Shown here one piece after another: positions 1-9,137 of a stretch of DNA of 64,000 nt. The notes below the pieces were generated by a model, which was given only the letters and a program-made list of their open reading frames with translations, made no database searches and had not been told where the DNA came from. The stretch is taken from NCBI GenBank assembly GCA_001898785.1, contig MKVE01000020.1, forward strand, positions 1-64,000. The letters run 5' to 3'. Positions within the stretch are counted from its first letter, which is position 1. Each line of letters starts with the position of its first letter. The translations under genes and the position numbers were made by a program. Source of the DNA: Chryseobacterium sp. 36-9. Its GTDB lineage: Bacteria; Bacteroidota; Bacteroidia; Flavobacteriales; Weeksellaceae.

Positions 1-1191
1 TTTCATTGCGTCTGTAATCAAACCGTCTTTGATATTGCCGGGAGATGGATTCATATCAAATCCTGAACCTGCATCCACAACGGATTTTTCGAAGGCTTTC
101 ATTAATGATAAAAACTTATCTGCCTTTTCCTCATCCACACATCGGTTCATCAATTCCTGCTCCACACCGCACAATTCCGGAAACTCGGCCAAGATTGTTT
201 TCCCGCCTAATGCTGCAAAAATATCCGAAACAACACCTAGTGCCGGATTGGCAGAGATGCCTGAAAAACCGTCAGAACCACCACACTCCAGACCAATGCT
301 CAGCTTAGAAACCGGTGCAGGCTGGCGTTGGATTTTATTAGCTCTTTTGATCGCTTCGAAAGACTCTTTGATGACCATTTGGAACATCTTGTCCGTCGTC
401 CCGATTTTCTGTTGTTCAAAGATCAGCACTTCTTTATCGCTGTTCGGGCTCATTTCTTTCAAAGCATTTTGGAAGATATCAACCTGAAGATTCTGACATC
501 CTAAACTCAAAACCGTTGCACCAGCCACATTCGGGTTGTTCACATAACCGGCAAGCAGTTTTGCCAAAAGTTCAGAGTCTTGTCGGATGCCGCCGCAACC
601 ACCTTGATGATTGATAAACTTCACTTCGATATTATCCAGAAGATTTTCATTTCTGGATTGGTCTTCCACTTCTTCCACGCTTTTTTCTTCAATCAGAGAA
701 CGCAGGAAATTCTTATAGGAAACTTCTTTTTTCGGTAACAATTCGTTCTCGAAAATATCTTTCAGCTTCTCGATATTCTTGTTTTCGCAAAACACCAATG
801 GGAAAAATAACCAAACATTTTTGGTCCCCACTTGTCCGTCAGCACGATGATATCCATTGAAGGTCTTATCTTTCCATTTATCAACATTTGGCGGAGTCCA
901 ACCCAAATCTCCGGTCTTTTTGAAAACCTCTTCACTCTCGTGTTTTACGTTTTCGGTCGTGATGACTTCACCTTTTTGAATTGGCTGATTGGCTTTTCCA
1001 ACAATGACGCCGTACATAATAATAAGGTCACCCATCGCAAAATCTTCTGCTGCGAATTTATGTTTTGCTTTTGTATCTTTCAGTACCGTGTAATCTGCAC
1101 CGTCCAGATGCACGATGTCTCCGGCAGGCAAATCCGTTAGCGCAACAATGATGTTGTCTTTCGGATTGACTTTTAAAACTTTCTTTTGCAT
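1..1191 (-). CDS. uxaA: Altronate dehydratase UxaA (3' end outside window)
   Basis: Dehydrates D-altronate to 2-keto-3-deoxygluconate, the last step of the saturated galacturonate branch, in the cytoplasm. The frame is open from the ATG at 1191 to position 1, giving 397 residues of a protein that is usually about 500-540 long, so the C-terminus lies off the window. An N-terminal SAF-like domain (about residues 1-90) is followed by the large catalytic domain, with NHQGGCGG and LGLECGGSDG-type glycine-rich, cysteine-containing segments and a GSGFDMNPSPGN stretch typical of UxaA/GarD dehydratases. It is the last visible gene of the uronate operon, 135 nt behind uxaB. Confidence 0.93.
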   Translation of the reverse strand, partial: MQKKVLKVNPKDNIIVALTDLPAGDIVHLDGADYTVLKDTKAKHKFAAEDFAMGDLIIMYGVIVGKANQPIQKGEVITTENVKHESEEVFKKTGDLGWTPPNVDKWKDKTFNGYHRADGQVGTKNVWLFFPLVFCENKNIEKLKDIFENELLPKKEVSYKNFLRSLIEEKSVEEVEDQSRNENLLDNIEVKFINHQGGCGGIRQDSELLAKLLAGYVNNPNVAGATVLSLGCQNLQVDIFQNALKEMSPNSDKEVLIFEQQKIGTTDKMFQMVIKESFEAIKRANKIQRQPAPVSKLSIGLECGGSDGFSGISANPALGVVSDIFAALGGKTILAEFPELCGVEQELMNRCVDEEKADKFLSLMKAFEKSVVDAGSGFDMNPSPGNIKDGLITDAMK

Positions 1192-1326
1192 AATCTTTAG
1201 CTTTAATCAAGTTCAACACAAAGGCACAATTTTCTTATTCTTCTGTTTTTTTAAGGCACTAAGTTTTTTCTTGTGCCTTAAAAAACGACAATTAGATTTA
1301 TGCTTTTATGTCTTTATGTTTAAGTC
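1192..1326. repeat. uxaB-uxaA spacer with repeat-like sequence
   Basis: This 135-nt intra-operon gap holds fragments resembling the ACACAAAGGCAC/GCACTAAG type of intergenic repeat seen near kdgF (6138 and 6587). It also has a 9-bp inverted repeat, TTAAGGCAC (1251-1259) with GTGCCTTAA (1273-1281). Neither strand has a T-run after the second arm, so I do not call a terminator. Confidence 0.4.
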
Positions 1327-2790
1327 TTATAAATTATTAATATAACTTTTATATCCTTCTTCAATTCCTGTGGAATCGATTGCACTTAAAGCCTTGGTTA
1401 CAGCTTCTGTTAATCCAGAAACCTGAGTAAGATCTGTATCCCAGAAACTCACTTCAGATAAAGCATTTTTCGCTACTTCTCCAAGGTCGTTAGTTGACCA
1501 GATTTCTTTGAATCTTTCCAAAACCGGCGCATCATCGCTTACAGGAAGTTGTTTTCCATCGAATTCACCTTGATAAAACCTAATCAACGCTGCTAAAGCA
1601 AAAGTCAGGTTAGTTGGTAATTCGTTCTTGATTTCAACATACTTCAGAAAGCTTGGTAAAACTCTCACTTTGAACTTCGAAACCGAGTTCAATGCAATAC
1701 TAGAAAGTAAATGTTTCAGGAACGGGTTTCTGAATCTGTCAAAAACTTCATCCGAAAATGCCGTCAATTCTTCTGTTGATAAATCCAGAGTAGGGATGAT
1801 TTCGTTATAAACCGTTTCGGAAATCCATTGTCCTGCAAAGTCCGCATCAATAGCTTCCTTCACAGTTTCTTTGCCGTCAAGGATAGAGAAAGCCAACATT
1901 GCTGTGTGAGCACCGTTCAGGATTCTAACTTTTCTGGTTCTGTAAGGCGTGATATCATCCACTATCAAAACCTGGTCATCAATTTTATCAAACGGAATCA
2001 AGGCTTTCAATTTCTCATCACCTTCGATAACCCACAGTAAGAACGCTTCGCAAACCACCATTAGATTATCATCATAATCCAATTTAGCTTCGTACTCGTC
2101 TTTTTCTTCTCTTGGATATCCCGGAACAATTCTGTCCACCAAAGTATTGTGGAAATAGTTGCTATTCTCTATCCAAGTTGAAAAATCTTCTTCAAGATCC
2201 CAAAGCTGGGCATATTTCAGGATATATTCTTTCAATGTCAAGGCATTGTTTTCAATCAATTCGCAAGGAATGATGTGAAGACCTTTTTCCGTATCGCCAT
2301 TAAAATGCTTGAATCTCTCGTAAAGGAAAGCTGTCACTTTTGCAGGGAAATTCTTGTGAGGACCAGAAGCTAAAGAAGTTTCAGACTCATCAAAAGCAAT
2401 TCCTGCTTCCGTGGTATTCGATAAAATGAACTGTAAGTCTTCGCCTTTTGCCAATTCTAGATACTCCGCATAATTTTCGTAAGGACTGAATGAACGCTGG
2501 ATTGCAGAAATCACTCTCTGGTCATCCACGATCTGGCCTTTTTTTACACCTCTTATGAAAAGTGTGTAAAGGTTATCCTGCTCTTCCAGCATATCAACAA
2601 GACCACCCTGAGTCGGCTGAACAACAGCTACGCCAGCATTGAAGCCAGCCTCTTTATTCATCTTATCGATAAGGTAATCTACAAATGCACGAAGGAAATT
2701 ACCTTCCCCGAATTGTAAAAATTTGATGGGAAGTTTCTCAGTCGAACCTGAGTTTTCACGGTTAAGTTTTTGTTTAGTTTGATATTCCAT
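1327..2790 (-). CDS. uxaB: Tagaturonate reductase / altronate oxidoreductase
   Basis: NADH-dependent reduction of D-tagaturonate to D-altronate, second step of the isomerase branch. At 487 residues it has the normal length for UxaB, a member of the polyol-specific long-chain (mannitol) dehydrogenase family. The Rossmann start FGEGNFLRAF is at about residues 27-36, and the family catalytic block KVRILNGAH is at 287-295 (Lys, Asn and His of the K-N-H set). It lies 4 nt downstream of the transporter gene, so the two are almost certainly translated from one mRNA. Fructuronate reductase (UxuB) is a sister family; the partner genes uxaC and uxaA favour UxaB. Confidence 0.92.
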   Translation of the reverse strand: MEYQTKQKLNRENSGSTEKLPIKFLQFGEGNFLRAFVDYLIDKMNKEAGFNAGVAVVQPTQGGLVDMLEEQDNLYTLFIRGVKKGQIVDDQRVISAIQRSFSPYENYAEYLELAKGEDLQFILSNTTEAGIAFDESETSLASGPHKNFPAKVTAFLYERFKHFNGDTEKGLHIIPCELIENNALTLKEYILKYAQLWDLEEDFSTWIENSNYFHNTLVDRIVPGYPREEKDEYEAKLDYDDNLMVVCEAFLLWVIEGDEKLKALIPFDKIDDQVLIVDDITPYRTRKVRILNGAHTAMLAFSILDGKETVKEAIDADFAGQWISETVYNEIIPTLDLSTEELTAFSDEVFDRFRNPFLKHLLSSIALNSVSKFKVRVLPSFLKYVEIKNELPTNLTFALAALIRFYQGEFDGKQLPVSDDAPVLERFKEIWSTNDLGEVAKNALSEVSFWDTDLTQVSGLTEAVTKALSAIDSTGIEEGYKSYINNL

Positions 2791-2794
2791 TTCT

Positions 2795-4324
2795 TTATTC
2801 TTTAATGATTTTGTATTTAGGAACCAATGATTTCATCACAAACCAGGCAACCAGATAAGCTACTGCGCAGATTGAGAAAATAATCATATATCCTTTATCG
2901 ATACCGTCTGAGATGACAGCACCGGAATTTTTCAATTGAATCAACAGATCATCAGGAAGCCTAGTATCCTTGAACTCAGGATATTTTTCTAAAAGTGGAA
3001 CGCCGTCAACAGTTGTCCAGGCTTTGTGGGCGTGGTCAAACAATAATCCAGAACCTTTATTAATAAGAAAAGAACCGATTCCGCCAGCCATTCCACCAAT
3101 TCCTGTGATGGTTGCGATTGCTTTTTTCGGGAACATATCGCCAACTGTTGAAAATATATTAGCAGACCAGGCCTGATGCGCGGCTCCGGCAACCCCGATA
3201 ATCAAAACGGGAAGCCAATAAGAGATTTGTCCTGCAGGTTGCGCCACTAAAGCTAATAATGGAAAGAAGGCGAAAATCAACATGGCACGCATTCTTCCTG
3301 CGTAAGGATTCATTCCTTTTTTGTCTACGAAATATTTTGGAAGCCAGCCTCCTAAAATTGAAACCAAGGTTATCATATACAAAACGAAGAGTGGTAATGC
3401 ACTTTGCGTGCTATCCATTCCGTAAACTGAACTTAGGTAGGCCGGAGTCCAGAAGAGATAAAACCACCAAACGCCGTCTGTCATAAATTTACCGAAAATA
3501 AATGCCCAGGTTTGTCTGTATCCAAAAGCTTGTTTCAAGCTCATTTTTTTCTGAGGAACTTCTATTATTTCTTCTGCGACATCATCCTGGTCCTGCTGAA
3601 TGTAAGCCAATTCGTGCTCATTAACTTTCGGATGCTGATGGGGTTTTTTGTAATAGAAAATCCAAAGTCCCATCCAAACGAATCCAAGCGCACCAATGAT
3701 GATAAATGCCATTTCCCAACCCATCGATTTGGCGATGAAAGGAATAGTAACTGGCGCAGCTAATGCACCAACAGTTGCTCCTGCATTGAAAATACTTGTA
3801 GAAAACGCTCTGTCTTTTTTAGGGAAATATTCTGCAGTGGTTTTAATCGCCGCTGGAAAGTTTCCAGCTTCACCCACTGCTAAAACAAATCTTGCAAAGA
3901 TGAAAAGCGTCACACTTGTGCTTGTAACCAGAGAGATATTGTTAAGAGTTCCAATAATTTCCTTTGATTCTGCGAAGCCTACAAACCAGTTTCCTGTCAA
4001 AATTCCCGAAGTTGCAATGCCGCAGAATGCGTGTAAAATAGCTCCAATCGACCAAATGAAAATTGCCCAAAGAAATCCTTTTTTCGTATCCATCCAATCC
4101 ACAAATTTCCCAGCGAATAACATACTGATTGCGTAAAAAATTGAGAATAAGGCCGTGATGTTTCCATAATCATTATTATTCCAATGGAACTCGGGTTGGA
4201 TAAAATCTTTCCAGGTCAAAGAAAGAACCTGCCTGTCAAGATAATTGATGGTTGTAGCAATGAACAGAAGTCCGCAGATGGACCATCTGAAATTACTTGG
4301 TTTTAAGGATTTAACTGAACTCAT
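2795..4324 (-). CDS. exuT: MFS hexuronate transporter, ExuT type
   Basis: Inner-membrane importer, probably for galacturonate or glucuronate and possibly unsaturated products. The 509-residue protein has about 12 hydrophobic segments. It carries the anion:cation symporter signature near the N-terminus (TTINYLDRQVLS, about residues 24-35) and a GEAGNFPAA motif typical of the ExuT/GudP group. A hydrophilic central loop (about residues 225-260) separates the two six-helix halves, and an extra soluble stretch lies before the last helix (about 440-480). Its position between kdgA and uxaB matches a catabolic operon importer. Substrate is inferred from family and context. Confidence 0.88.
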   Translation of the reverse strand: MSSVKSLKPSNFRWSICGLLFIATTINYLDRQVLSLTWKDFIQPEFHWNNNDYGNITALFSIFYAISMLFAGKFVDWMDTKKGFLWAIFIWSIGAILHAFCGIATSGILTGNWFVGFAESKEIIGTLNNISLVTSTSVTLFIFARFVLAVGEAGNFPAAIKTTAEYFPKKDRAFSTSIFNAGATVGALAAPVTIPFIAKSMGWEMAFIIIGALGFVWMGLWIFYYKKPHQHPKVNEHELAYIQQDQDDVAEEIIEVPQKKMSLKQAFGYRQTWAFIFGKFMTDGVWWFYLFWTPAYLSSVYGMDSTQSALPLFVLYMITLVSILGGWLPKYFVDKKGMNPYAGRMRAMLIFAFFPLLALVAQPAGQISYWLPVLIIGVAGAAHQAWSANIFSTVGDMFPKKAIATITGIGGMAGGIGSFLINKGSGLLFDHAHKAWTTVDGVPLLEKYPEFKDTRLPDDLLIQLKNSGAVISDGIDKGYMIIFSICAVAYLVAWFVMKSLVPKYKIIKE

Positions 4325-4353
4325 ATTGGTTTTAGGAATTTAGTTTTCAATAA

Positions 4354-5013
4354 TTATTTGATGGATTGGATGATATCCAATACTTTTTTAGTTTCGTTTT
4401 CGATGGTTGCGTAATCTTTGGAAGCCATTAATTCTTTACTGACTAACTTACTTCCCATTCCAACCGCGGAAACGCCGGCTTTGAACCAGCTTTCGATGTT
4501 TTCTTTGGTGGTGTCAACACCACCTGTAGGCATAAATTTCAGGTTTGGAAATACATCTTTGATGGCGCTCATAAATCCAGTTCCTAAAGCATTTCCAGGA
4601 AATAACTTTACGAATGTTACACCTGCATTTTCAGCTTCGATGATTTCTGTTGGCGTCATGCAACCTGGGCTATACAACACATCTTTCGGAATCAGGAATT
4701 CTGTAACCTCTGAAACAAATCCGGGACTGATGAAAAAGTCAGCACCAACTTTGTAATATTCTTCAGCTTGCTTTTGATTCTTAATGGTTCCGATTCCGAG
4801 CAGCATATCCGGCATTTCGGCATTTCGGATTTCTACCATTTTTGTGAAATTGCTTAATGCAGCTTCGCCCCGGCTTGTATATTCTACAGCTCGGATTCCT
4901 GCTTTGTATAGCGATTTCAGTATTTCGAGAGTTACCGTTTCGTCTGCATTATAATACAAAGGCAAAAGCCCCTGCTTGATAATAGCGTTCGTAACTAATT
5001 GAATTTTTGTCAT
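4354..5013 (-). CDS. kdgA: KDPG aldolase (2-keto-3-deoxy-6-phosphogluconate aldolase)
   Basis: Cleaves KDPG to pyruvate and glyceraldehyde 3-phosphate, feeding pectin carbon into central metabolism. This 219-residue class I aldolase is a TIM barrel. The Schiff-base lysine is K136 in the segment TFVKLFPG, the general acid/base glutamate is E44 in RAVEYTSR, and GIGTI (73-77) and PTGGV (162-166) line the phosphate and active site. It sits directly after kdgK in the operon, so kinase and aldolase act in series. The family also includes 4-hydroxy-2-oxoglutarate aldolase activity. Confidence 0.93.
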   Translation of the reverse strand: MTKIQLVTNAIIKQGLLPLYYNADETVTLEILKSLYKAGIRAVEYTSRGEAALSNFTKMVEIRNAEMPDMLLGIGTIKNQKQAEEYYKVGADFFISPGFVSEVTEFLIPKDVLYSPGCMTPTEIIEAENAGVTFVKLFPGNALGTGFMSAIKDVFPNLKFMPTGGVDTTKENIESWFKAGVSAVGMGSKLVSKELMASKDYATIENETKKVLDIIQSIK

Positions 5014-5084
5014 TTTATATTTTTTGATTGAGGTTTGAGATTCTTCGATAAGCTCAGAATGACAAACGTGACAATACTTCTAAA
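5014..5084. repeat. kdgK-kdgA spacer with TCGATAAGCTCAG-type repeat
   Basis: The spacer contains one copy (5041-5064) of a short dispersed repeat with core TTCGATAAGCTCAGAATGAC. Related copies are at 6644-6669, 6724-6744, 6784-6808, 19959-19980 and 53231-53254. Confidence 0.55.
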
Positions 5085-6089
5085 TTATCTTTTAATTCTT
5101 CCTCCTGAATTGCCGCTCATTACTTCCAGAATATCATTGGCACTGCTCAGATTCACATCACCTAAAATCGTATGTTTGATGGCGCAAGCTGCATTGGCAA
5201 ATTTCAAAGCTTTCTCATCATCGAAGTTGATTAAACCGTAAATCAAACCTGCTGCAAACGCATCGCCGGTTCCGATTCTGTCCACAACCGGATTCACTTC
5301 CAGACTTTCGGTTTCGAAATATTGTCCGTTGACCAAAGCTCTTCCTTGTGTCGCCTGATTACTTGCCGTAACACCGATTCTGGTCTTATCAAATACCTTT
5401 TTGATAGAAGGAATTTCTTGCATTAATGTCTCAGCAGCTTGGATAAAACTGTCTTTATCATAACCGAAAGATGTTCCTAGGATTTCATTGATTTCATTCA
5501 CACCACCGATGAAAATTGTAGAGTAGGAGATGAGTTCCTTAAGAACTGCAAATCCTTCTTTCCCGTATTTCCAAAGATTAGAACGATAAGCCGGGTCAGC
5601 TGTGATTTCGATTCCTTTTGAATAAGCTAATTGTAAACCTTGTTTCAAAGTTTCATAAGCACCTTCCGAAATTCCGGGAGAAATGCCTGTCCAATGGAAA
5701 TATTCCGCACCTTCGATAGCTTTTTCCCAATCCACTTGTTCCGGTTTGATGTTGGCAAAAGAGCCATTCAAACGATTATAGGAAATTCGGCTCGCACGCA
5801 TCGCAGAACCAACTTCCAGGAAGTATAAACCAATCGGATGTTCTGTTCTGTTGACGAATTGCGTATCAATCCCGTAACTTTTCATTGTTGCAATGGCTGA
5901 TTCTCCGATGAAACAATCGGAAACATTGGTGATGTGTCTCGTTTCGCATCCCATAATTGCTAAAGACGCACCGACATTCATTTCTGTTCCTCCGAAGAAG
6001 AATTCCATTTCACGGCTTTGTCTCAGCATTTTGCTGTTGGACGGAGACAATCTCATCAATACTTCGCCAAAGGTTACAACTTTGCTCAT
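5085..6089 (-). CDS. kdgK: 2-keto-3-deoxygluconate kinase
   Basis: ATP-dependent phosphorylation of KDG to KDPG, the point where both uronate branches have merged. The 334-residue PfkB/ribokinase-fold protein begins with the family GEVLMRLSP strand and a GGTEMNVGASLA sugar-binding segment near residues 33-44. It ends with the anion-hole/catalytic motif GTGDAFAAG at 273-281 (catalytic base D276). It is placed between kdgF and kdgA in the operon. Other PfkB sugar kinases share this fold; the operon identifies the substrate. Confidence 0.92.
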   Translation of the reverse strand: MSKVVTFGEVLMRLSPSNSKMLRQSREMEFFFGGTEMNVGASLAIMGCETRHITNVSDCFIGESAIATMKSYGIDTQFVNRTEHPIGLYFLEVGSAMRASRISYNRLNGSFANIKPEQVDWEKAIEGAEYFHWTGISPGISEGAYETLKQGLQLAYSKGIEITADPAYRSNLWKYGKEGFAVLKELISYSTIFIGGVNEINEILGTSFGYDKDSFIQAAETLMQEIPSIKKVFDKTRIGVTASNQATQGRALVNGQYFETESLEVNPVVDRIGTGDAFAAGLIYGLINFDDEKALKFANAACAIKHTILGDVNLSSANDILEVMSGNSGGRIKR

Positions 6090-6137
6090 TTATGTAGTTT
6101 TTTTTTAGAATCGAGATTCTTAATTTTTATTTTTTCT

Positions 6138-6194
6138 GAACGCAAAGAGCGCAAAGATTTTTTTATTTAATTCTATGTTTTTAAGTTCACAAAG
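6138..6194. repeat. Direct repeat, copy 1, flanking kdgF
   Basis: A 57-nt AT-rich sequence, starting GAACGCAAAGAGCGCAAAG and ending AAGTTCACAAAG, matches 6587-6643 at about 51 of 58 aligned positions by eye. The pair brackets kdgF in the same orientation. Confidence 0.75.
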
Positions 6195-6230
6195 GCGTAA
6201 AACTTAACAATGTTCGCAGAGAGAAATTAA

Positions 6231-6578
6231 TTACTTTATAAAATCTTCTCTAAACGGACTGAAAACATCTACCAAAGTCCCGTCTTCCAGACATTCGACG
6301 CCGTGAAGAACATTGGAAGGAACGAAGAATGAATCGCCTTTCTTCAAAATTGAAATATCTTCTCCGATGTTGACTTCAAATTTTCCTTCTGCAACATAAG
6401 TAACCTGAATGTGAGGATGTTTGTGCTTGTATCCGATTCCGCCTTTTTTGAAACGGACATTTACCATCATTACAGATTCGTCGTAGCCCACAATTTGGCG
6501 GTCGATATAATCATCGATTTTCTCCCATTCTGTTGAATCGGATTTGTAATATATTTTGGATGTTTGTTTTGTTTCCAT
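6231..6578 (-). CDS. kdgF: KdgF-like cupin, unsaturated galacturonate linearisation
   Basis: KdgF enzymes convert the cyclic 4,5-unsaturated galacturonate released by lyases and GH105 enzymes to its linear keto form, the substrate of KduI. This is a 115-residue single cupin with a metal-binding cluster H52, H54 (or H56) and Q58 in YKHKHPHIQ, a distal H92 (VLHGVE), and the C-terminal FSPFREDF segment (107-113) typical of KdgF. The enzyme assignment rests on those motifs plus the operon. The gene lies between two 57-nt direct repeats, unlike any other gene in the operon. Confidence 0.85.
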   Translation of the reverse strand: METKQTSKIYYKSDSTEWEKIDDYIDRQIVGYDESVMMVNVRFKKGGIGYKHKHPHIQVTYVAEGKFEVNIGEDISILKKGDSFFVPSNVLHGVECLEDGTLVDVFSPFREDFIK

Positions 6579-6586
6579 TTTATTTT

Positions 6587-6643
6587 GAACACAAAGTGCA
6601 CTAAGATTTTTTATTTAATTCTAATGTTTTTAGGTTCACAAAG
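6587..6643. repeat. Direct repeat, copy 2, flanking kdgF
   Basis: Second copy of the 57-nt repeat at 6138-6194. It starts 8 nt upstream of the kdgF start codon and therefore makes up its leader. Confidence 0.75.
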
Positions 6644-6810
6644 TCCTTCGACTCCGCTCAGGATGACAACTCTTATACTAACTTTTTAATCCACAAATCA
6701 CTCGCAGCCCGACTTGAGCGGGAGCCCTTCGACAAGCTCAGGATAAACTTTAAGCGGATTAAGCTGCCCTAATTATTCTGAAATCCTTCGAGAGCCTCAG
6801 GGTGACAATA
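6644..6810. repeat. Cluster of nested dispersed repeats between uxaC and kdgF
   Basis: Two copies of the TTCGA...CTCAGG.TGAC repeat (6644-6669 and 6784-6808) flank an inverted copy of the GGGCAGC...GCTGCGA repeat (6702-6769; other copies at 21065, 56332 and 63084). The inverted copy itself contains a third TTCGACAAGCTCAGGA segment (6728-6743). No coding potential seen. Confidence 0.65.
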
Positions 6811-8220
6811 TTAAAAGTTGAAATATTCCTTAGCGTTAAAATAGCAAATATCTGCTACAACTTTTCCTACCAAATCCAAATCCTCAGGCAGTTCGCCAGA
6901 CTCAATTTCGTTTCCTAAAAGGTTACACAATACACGTCTGAAATACTCGTGTCTTGGGAACGAAAGGAAGCTTCTGGAATCGGTCAACATCCCAACGAAT
7001 GTGCTGATGAGTCCCATATTGGAAAGCGCGTTCATCTGTTTTTCCATGCCGTCTTTTTGGTCCAGAAACCACCAGCCGGAACCAAACTGTACTTTTCCTT
7101 TTACCGAACCGTCGTTGAAATTTCCAATCATTGTAGCCATAATTTCGTTATCAGCAGGATTTAGATTGTAAATAATCGTTTTCGTTAATTTATCCTTAGA
7201 ATCCAATGTGTTTAGGAATCTCGAAAGGTTTGCAGCCTGACTGAAATCGCCGATGGAATCCCAACCTGTGTCTGGTCCAAGAATTTTCAACATTCTTGCA
7301 TTATTGTTTCTCAAAGCACCCAAATGATATTGCTGAACCCAGCCAAATGAATGGTAAGTTTCGCCCAAGAACAGCAAAATGGCTGTTTTGAACTGCTCAA
7401 TCTGATGTGGTGTTAAGGTTTCTCCTTTTCTTTTAGTTTCAAAAATCGAGTTGATTTCTGAATCTGTGAATGTTTCAAAAGAAATGTTATTCAATCCGTG
7501 GTCACACAATCTGCATCCGTTGGTGTGAAAGTATTCAATCCTTTTGATTAGCGCATTCTGTACATCCTTGTAAGATTGGATTTCGATGTCTGCGGATTCG
7601 CCTAATTTATCGATGTATGAATTGTAATCCTCGTTGTCAATCAAAATCGCTTTGTCCGGACGGAAAGCTGTGCTGACTGTAATTCCGATATTGTTTTGTT
7701 TAATGGTTTGATGATACTCTAAAGTGTCAATCGGGTCTTCTGTGGTACAAACCGTTTCCACATTTCTCATTTTCAACAATCCACGAACAGATTTCTCAGG
7801 AGTCTGAAGTTGAGCCGATACATTTTCGTAAACTTCGTTCGCATTTTTCTCGTTTAACAAATCGTAAACGTCAAAATATCTTGCTAGTTCTAAATGGGTC
7901 CAATGGAATAGAGGATTTCTCAGCGTATTCGGAACTGTTTTGGCCCAGGCTGCGAATTTTTCTTTGTCCGAAGCGTTTCCAGTAATGAATTTTTCATTCA
8001 CACCCATCGTTCTCATTGCTCTCCATTTGTAATGGTCGCCACCAATCCAAACCTGAGTAATGTTCTCAAACTGGCGGTTTTCGGCAATCTCTTTCGGAGG
8101 CAAATGGTTATGATAATCAATAATCGGTTGGTTTTCAGCAAATCTGAAATACAACTCTTCAGCGAATTTGTTCTTTAATAGAAATGTATCTGTGATAAAT
8201 GGTTTTGTAAGTGTGTTCAT
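6811..8220 (-). CDS. uxaC: Glucuronate/galacturonate isomerase
   Basis: Isomerises D-galacturonate to D-tagaturonate (and glucuronate to fructuronate), the entry step for saturated uronate. The 469-residue length is normal for UxaC, an amidohydrolase-like TIM barrel. The N-terminal IIDYHNHLPP (about 34-43) carries the first metal-ligand His pair. Further family segments are TTEDPIDT (about 155-162), GWDSIGDFSQ and the C-terminal RHEYFRRVLCNLLG. It is the third gene of the operon, 36 nt behind kduD. Confidence 0.95.
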   Translation of the reverse strand: MNTLTKPFITDTFLLKNKFAEELYFRFAENQPIIDYHNHLPPKEIAENRQFENITQVWIGGDHYKWRAMRTMGVNEKFITGNASDKEKFAAWAKTVPNTLRNPLFHWTHLELARYFDVYDLLNEKNANEVYENVSAQLQTPEKSVRGLLKMRNVETVCTTEDPIDTLEYHQTIKQNNIGITVSTAFRPDKAILIDNEDYNSYIDKLGESADIEIQSYKDVQNALIKRIEYFHTNGCRLCDHGLNNISFETFTDSEINSIFETKRKGETLTPHQIEQFKTAILLFLGETYHSFGWVQQYHLGALRNNNARMLKILGPDTGWDSIGDFSQAANLSRFLNTLDSKDKLTKTIIYNLNPADNEIMATMIGNFNDGSVKGKVQFGSGWWFLDQKDGMEKQMNALSNMGLISTFVGMLTDSRSFLSFPRHEYFRRVLCNLLGNEIESGELPEDLDLVGKVVADICYFNAKEYFNF

Positions 8221-8256
8221 AAGACTAATAGATAATAGACTGATAGATGAAAGACT

Positions 8257-9042
8257 TTATTCGTTTGAAGGTTTTCCGATGGTTGCCAGGATTCCGCCAT
8301 CAACATAGATGATTTGTCCGTTGATAAACTGACTTGCTTCGGATGCTAAAAATATTGCTGTTCCAGCCAAATCTTCGGGATTACCCCAACGGCCTTCCGG
8401 TGTTCTACTAATGATGAACTCGTTGAAAGGATTTCCGTCAACTCTGATTGGTTCTGTCTGAGACGTTGCAAAATATCCGGGACCGATTCCGTTTACTTGG
8501 ATATTATGTTTTGCCCATTCTGTTGCTAAATTTTTAGTCAGCATTTTCAATCCGCCTTTTGCAGAAGCGTAAGCCACAACATTGTCACGACCCAATTCGC
8601 TCATCATAGAACAGATGTTGATAATTTTACCGGATTTTCTTGCAATCATACTTTTTGCTACCAACTGAGAAATAATAAAAGGTCCTGTCAAATCTACATC
8701 AATCACTTTTCGGAAATCGGAAACTTCCATTTCCAGAGCCGGGATTCTTTTGATGATACCGGCATTATTAATAAGGATATCGATTTGCTTATGATTCGCT
8801 TCGATTTCTGCCACTTTTTCAGCAGCAATTTTCTCATCGGTCACGTCAAAAATATAGCCTGTTGCTTTGTATCCTTTTGACTGGTAATAAGTAATTGCTT
8901 CTTCCAATTTGGATGGAGTAGTGCTGGTTACGACCAATTCTGCTCCAGCCGAAGCCAAACCTTCTGCCATTGCCAAGCCTAAACCGTGTGTTCCACCGGT
9001 TACTAATGCTACTTTTCCAGTTAAGTCAAATAAATTTTTCAT
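8257..9042 (-). CDS. kduD: 2-deoxy-D-gluconate 3-dehydrogenase (KduD, SDR family)
   Basis: Reduces 2,5-diketo-3-deoxygluconate to KDG with NAD(P)H, the final step of the unsaturated branch. This classical 261-residue short-chain dehydrogenase has the cofactor motif TGGTHGLG at 15-22, NNAG at 92-95, catalytic S145, and Y158-x-x-x-K162 in YASAKGG. SDR sequences are promiscuous; the name rests on length, close resemblance to KduD and direct adjacency to kduI. Confidence 0.92.
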   Translation of the reverse strand: MKNLFDLTGKVALVTGGTHGLGLAMAEGLASAGAELVVTSTTPSKLEEAITYYQSKGYKATGYIFDVTDEKIAAEKVAEIEANHKQIDILINNAGIIKRIPALEMEVSDFRKVIDVDLTGPFIISQLVAKSMIARKSGKIINICSMMSELGRDNVVAYASAKGGLKMLTKNLATEWAKHNIQVNGIGPGYFATSQTEPIRVDGNPFNEFIISRTPEGRWGNPEDLAGTAIFLASEASQFINGQIIYVDGGILATIGKPSNE

Positions 9043-9137
9043 TTAGAAATATCCTTAGATAATTTTATATTCTCGCAGATTTTGCAAATGATGCAGATTC
9101 TGAAATCAGCTAAATCAGCGAGAATTTTAATCTTTAA

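Noticed and set aside
1251-1281. Inverted repeat TTAAGGCAC/GTGCCTTAA as a terminator between uxaB and uxaA
   Set aside because: Neither strand has a T-run after the second arm, and the genes belong to one pathway, so termination there is unlikely.
29-1345. Plus-strand open frames over the uxaA region
   Set aside because: The minus strand is open from the ATG at 1191 to the window start and encodes a recognisable altronate dehydratase; the plus-strand frames are shadows.
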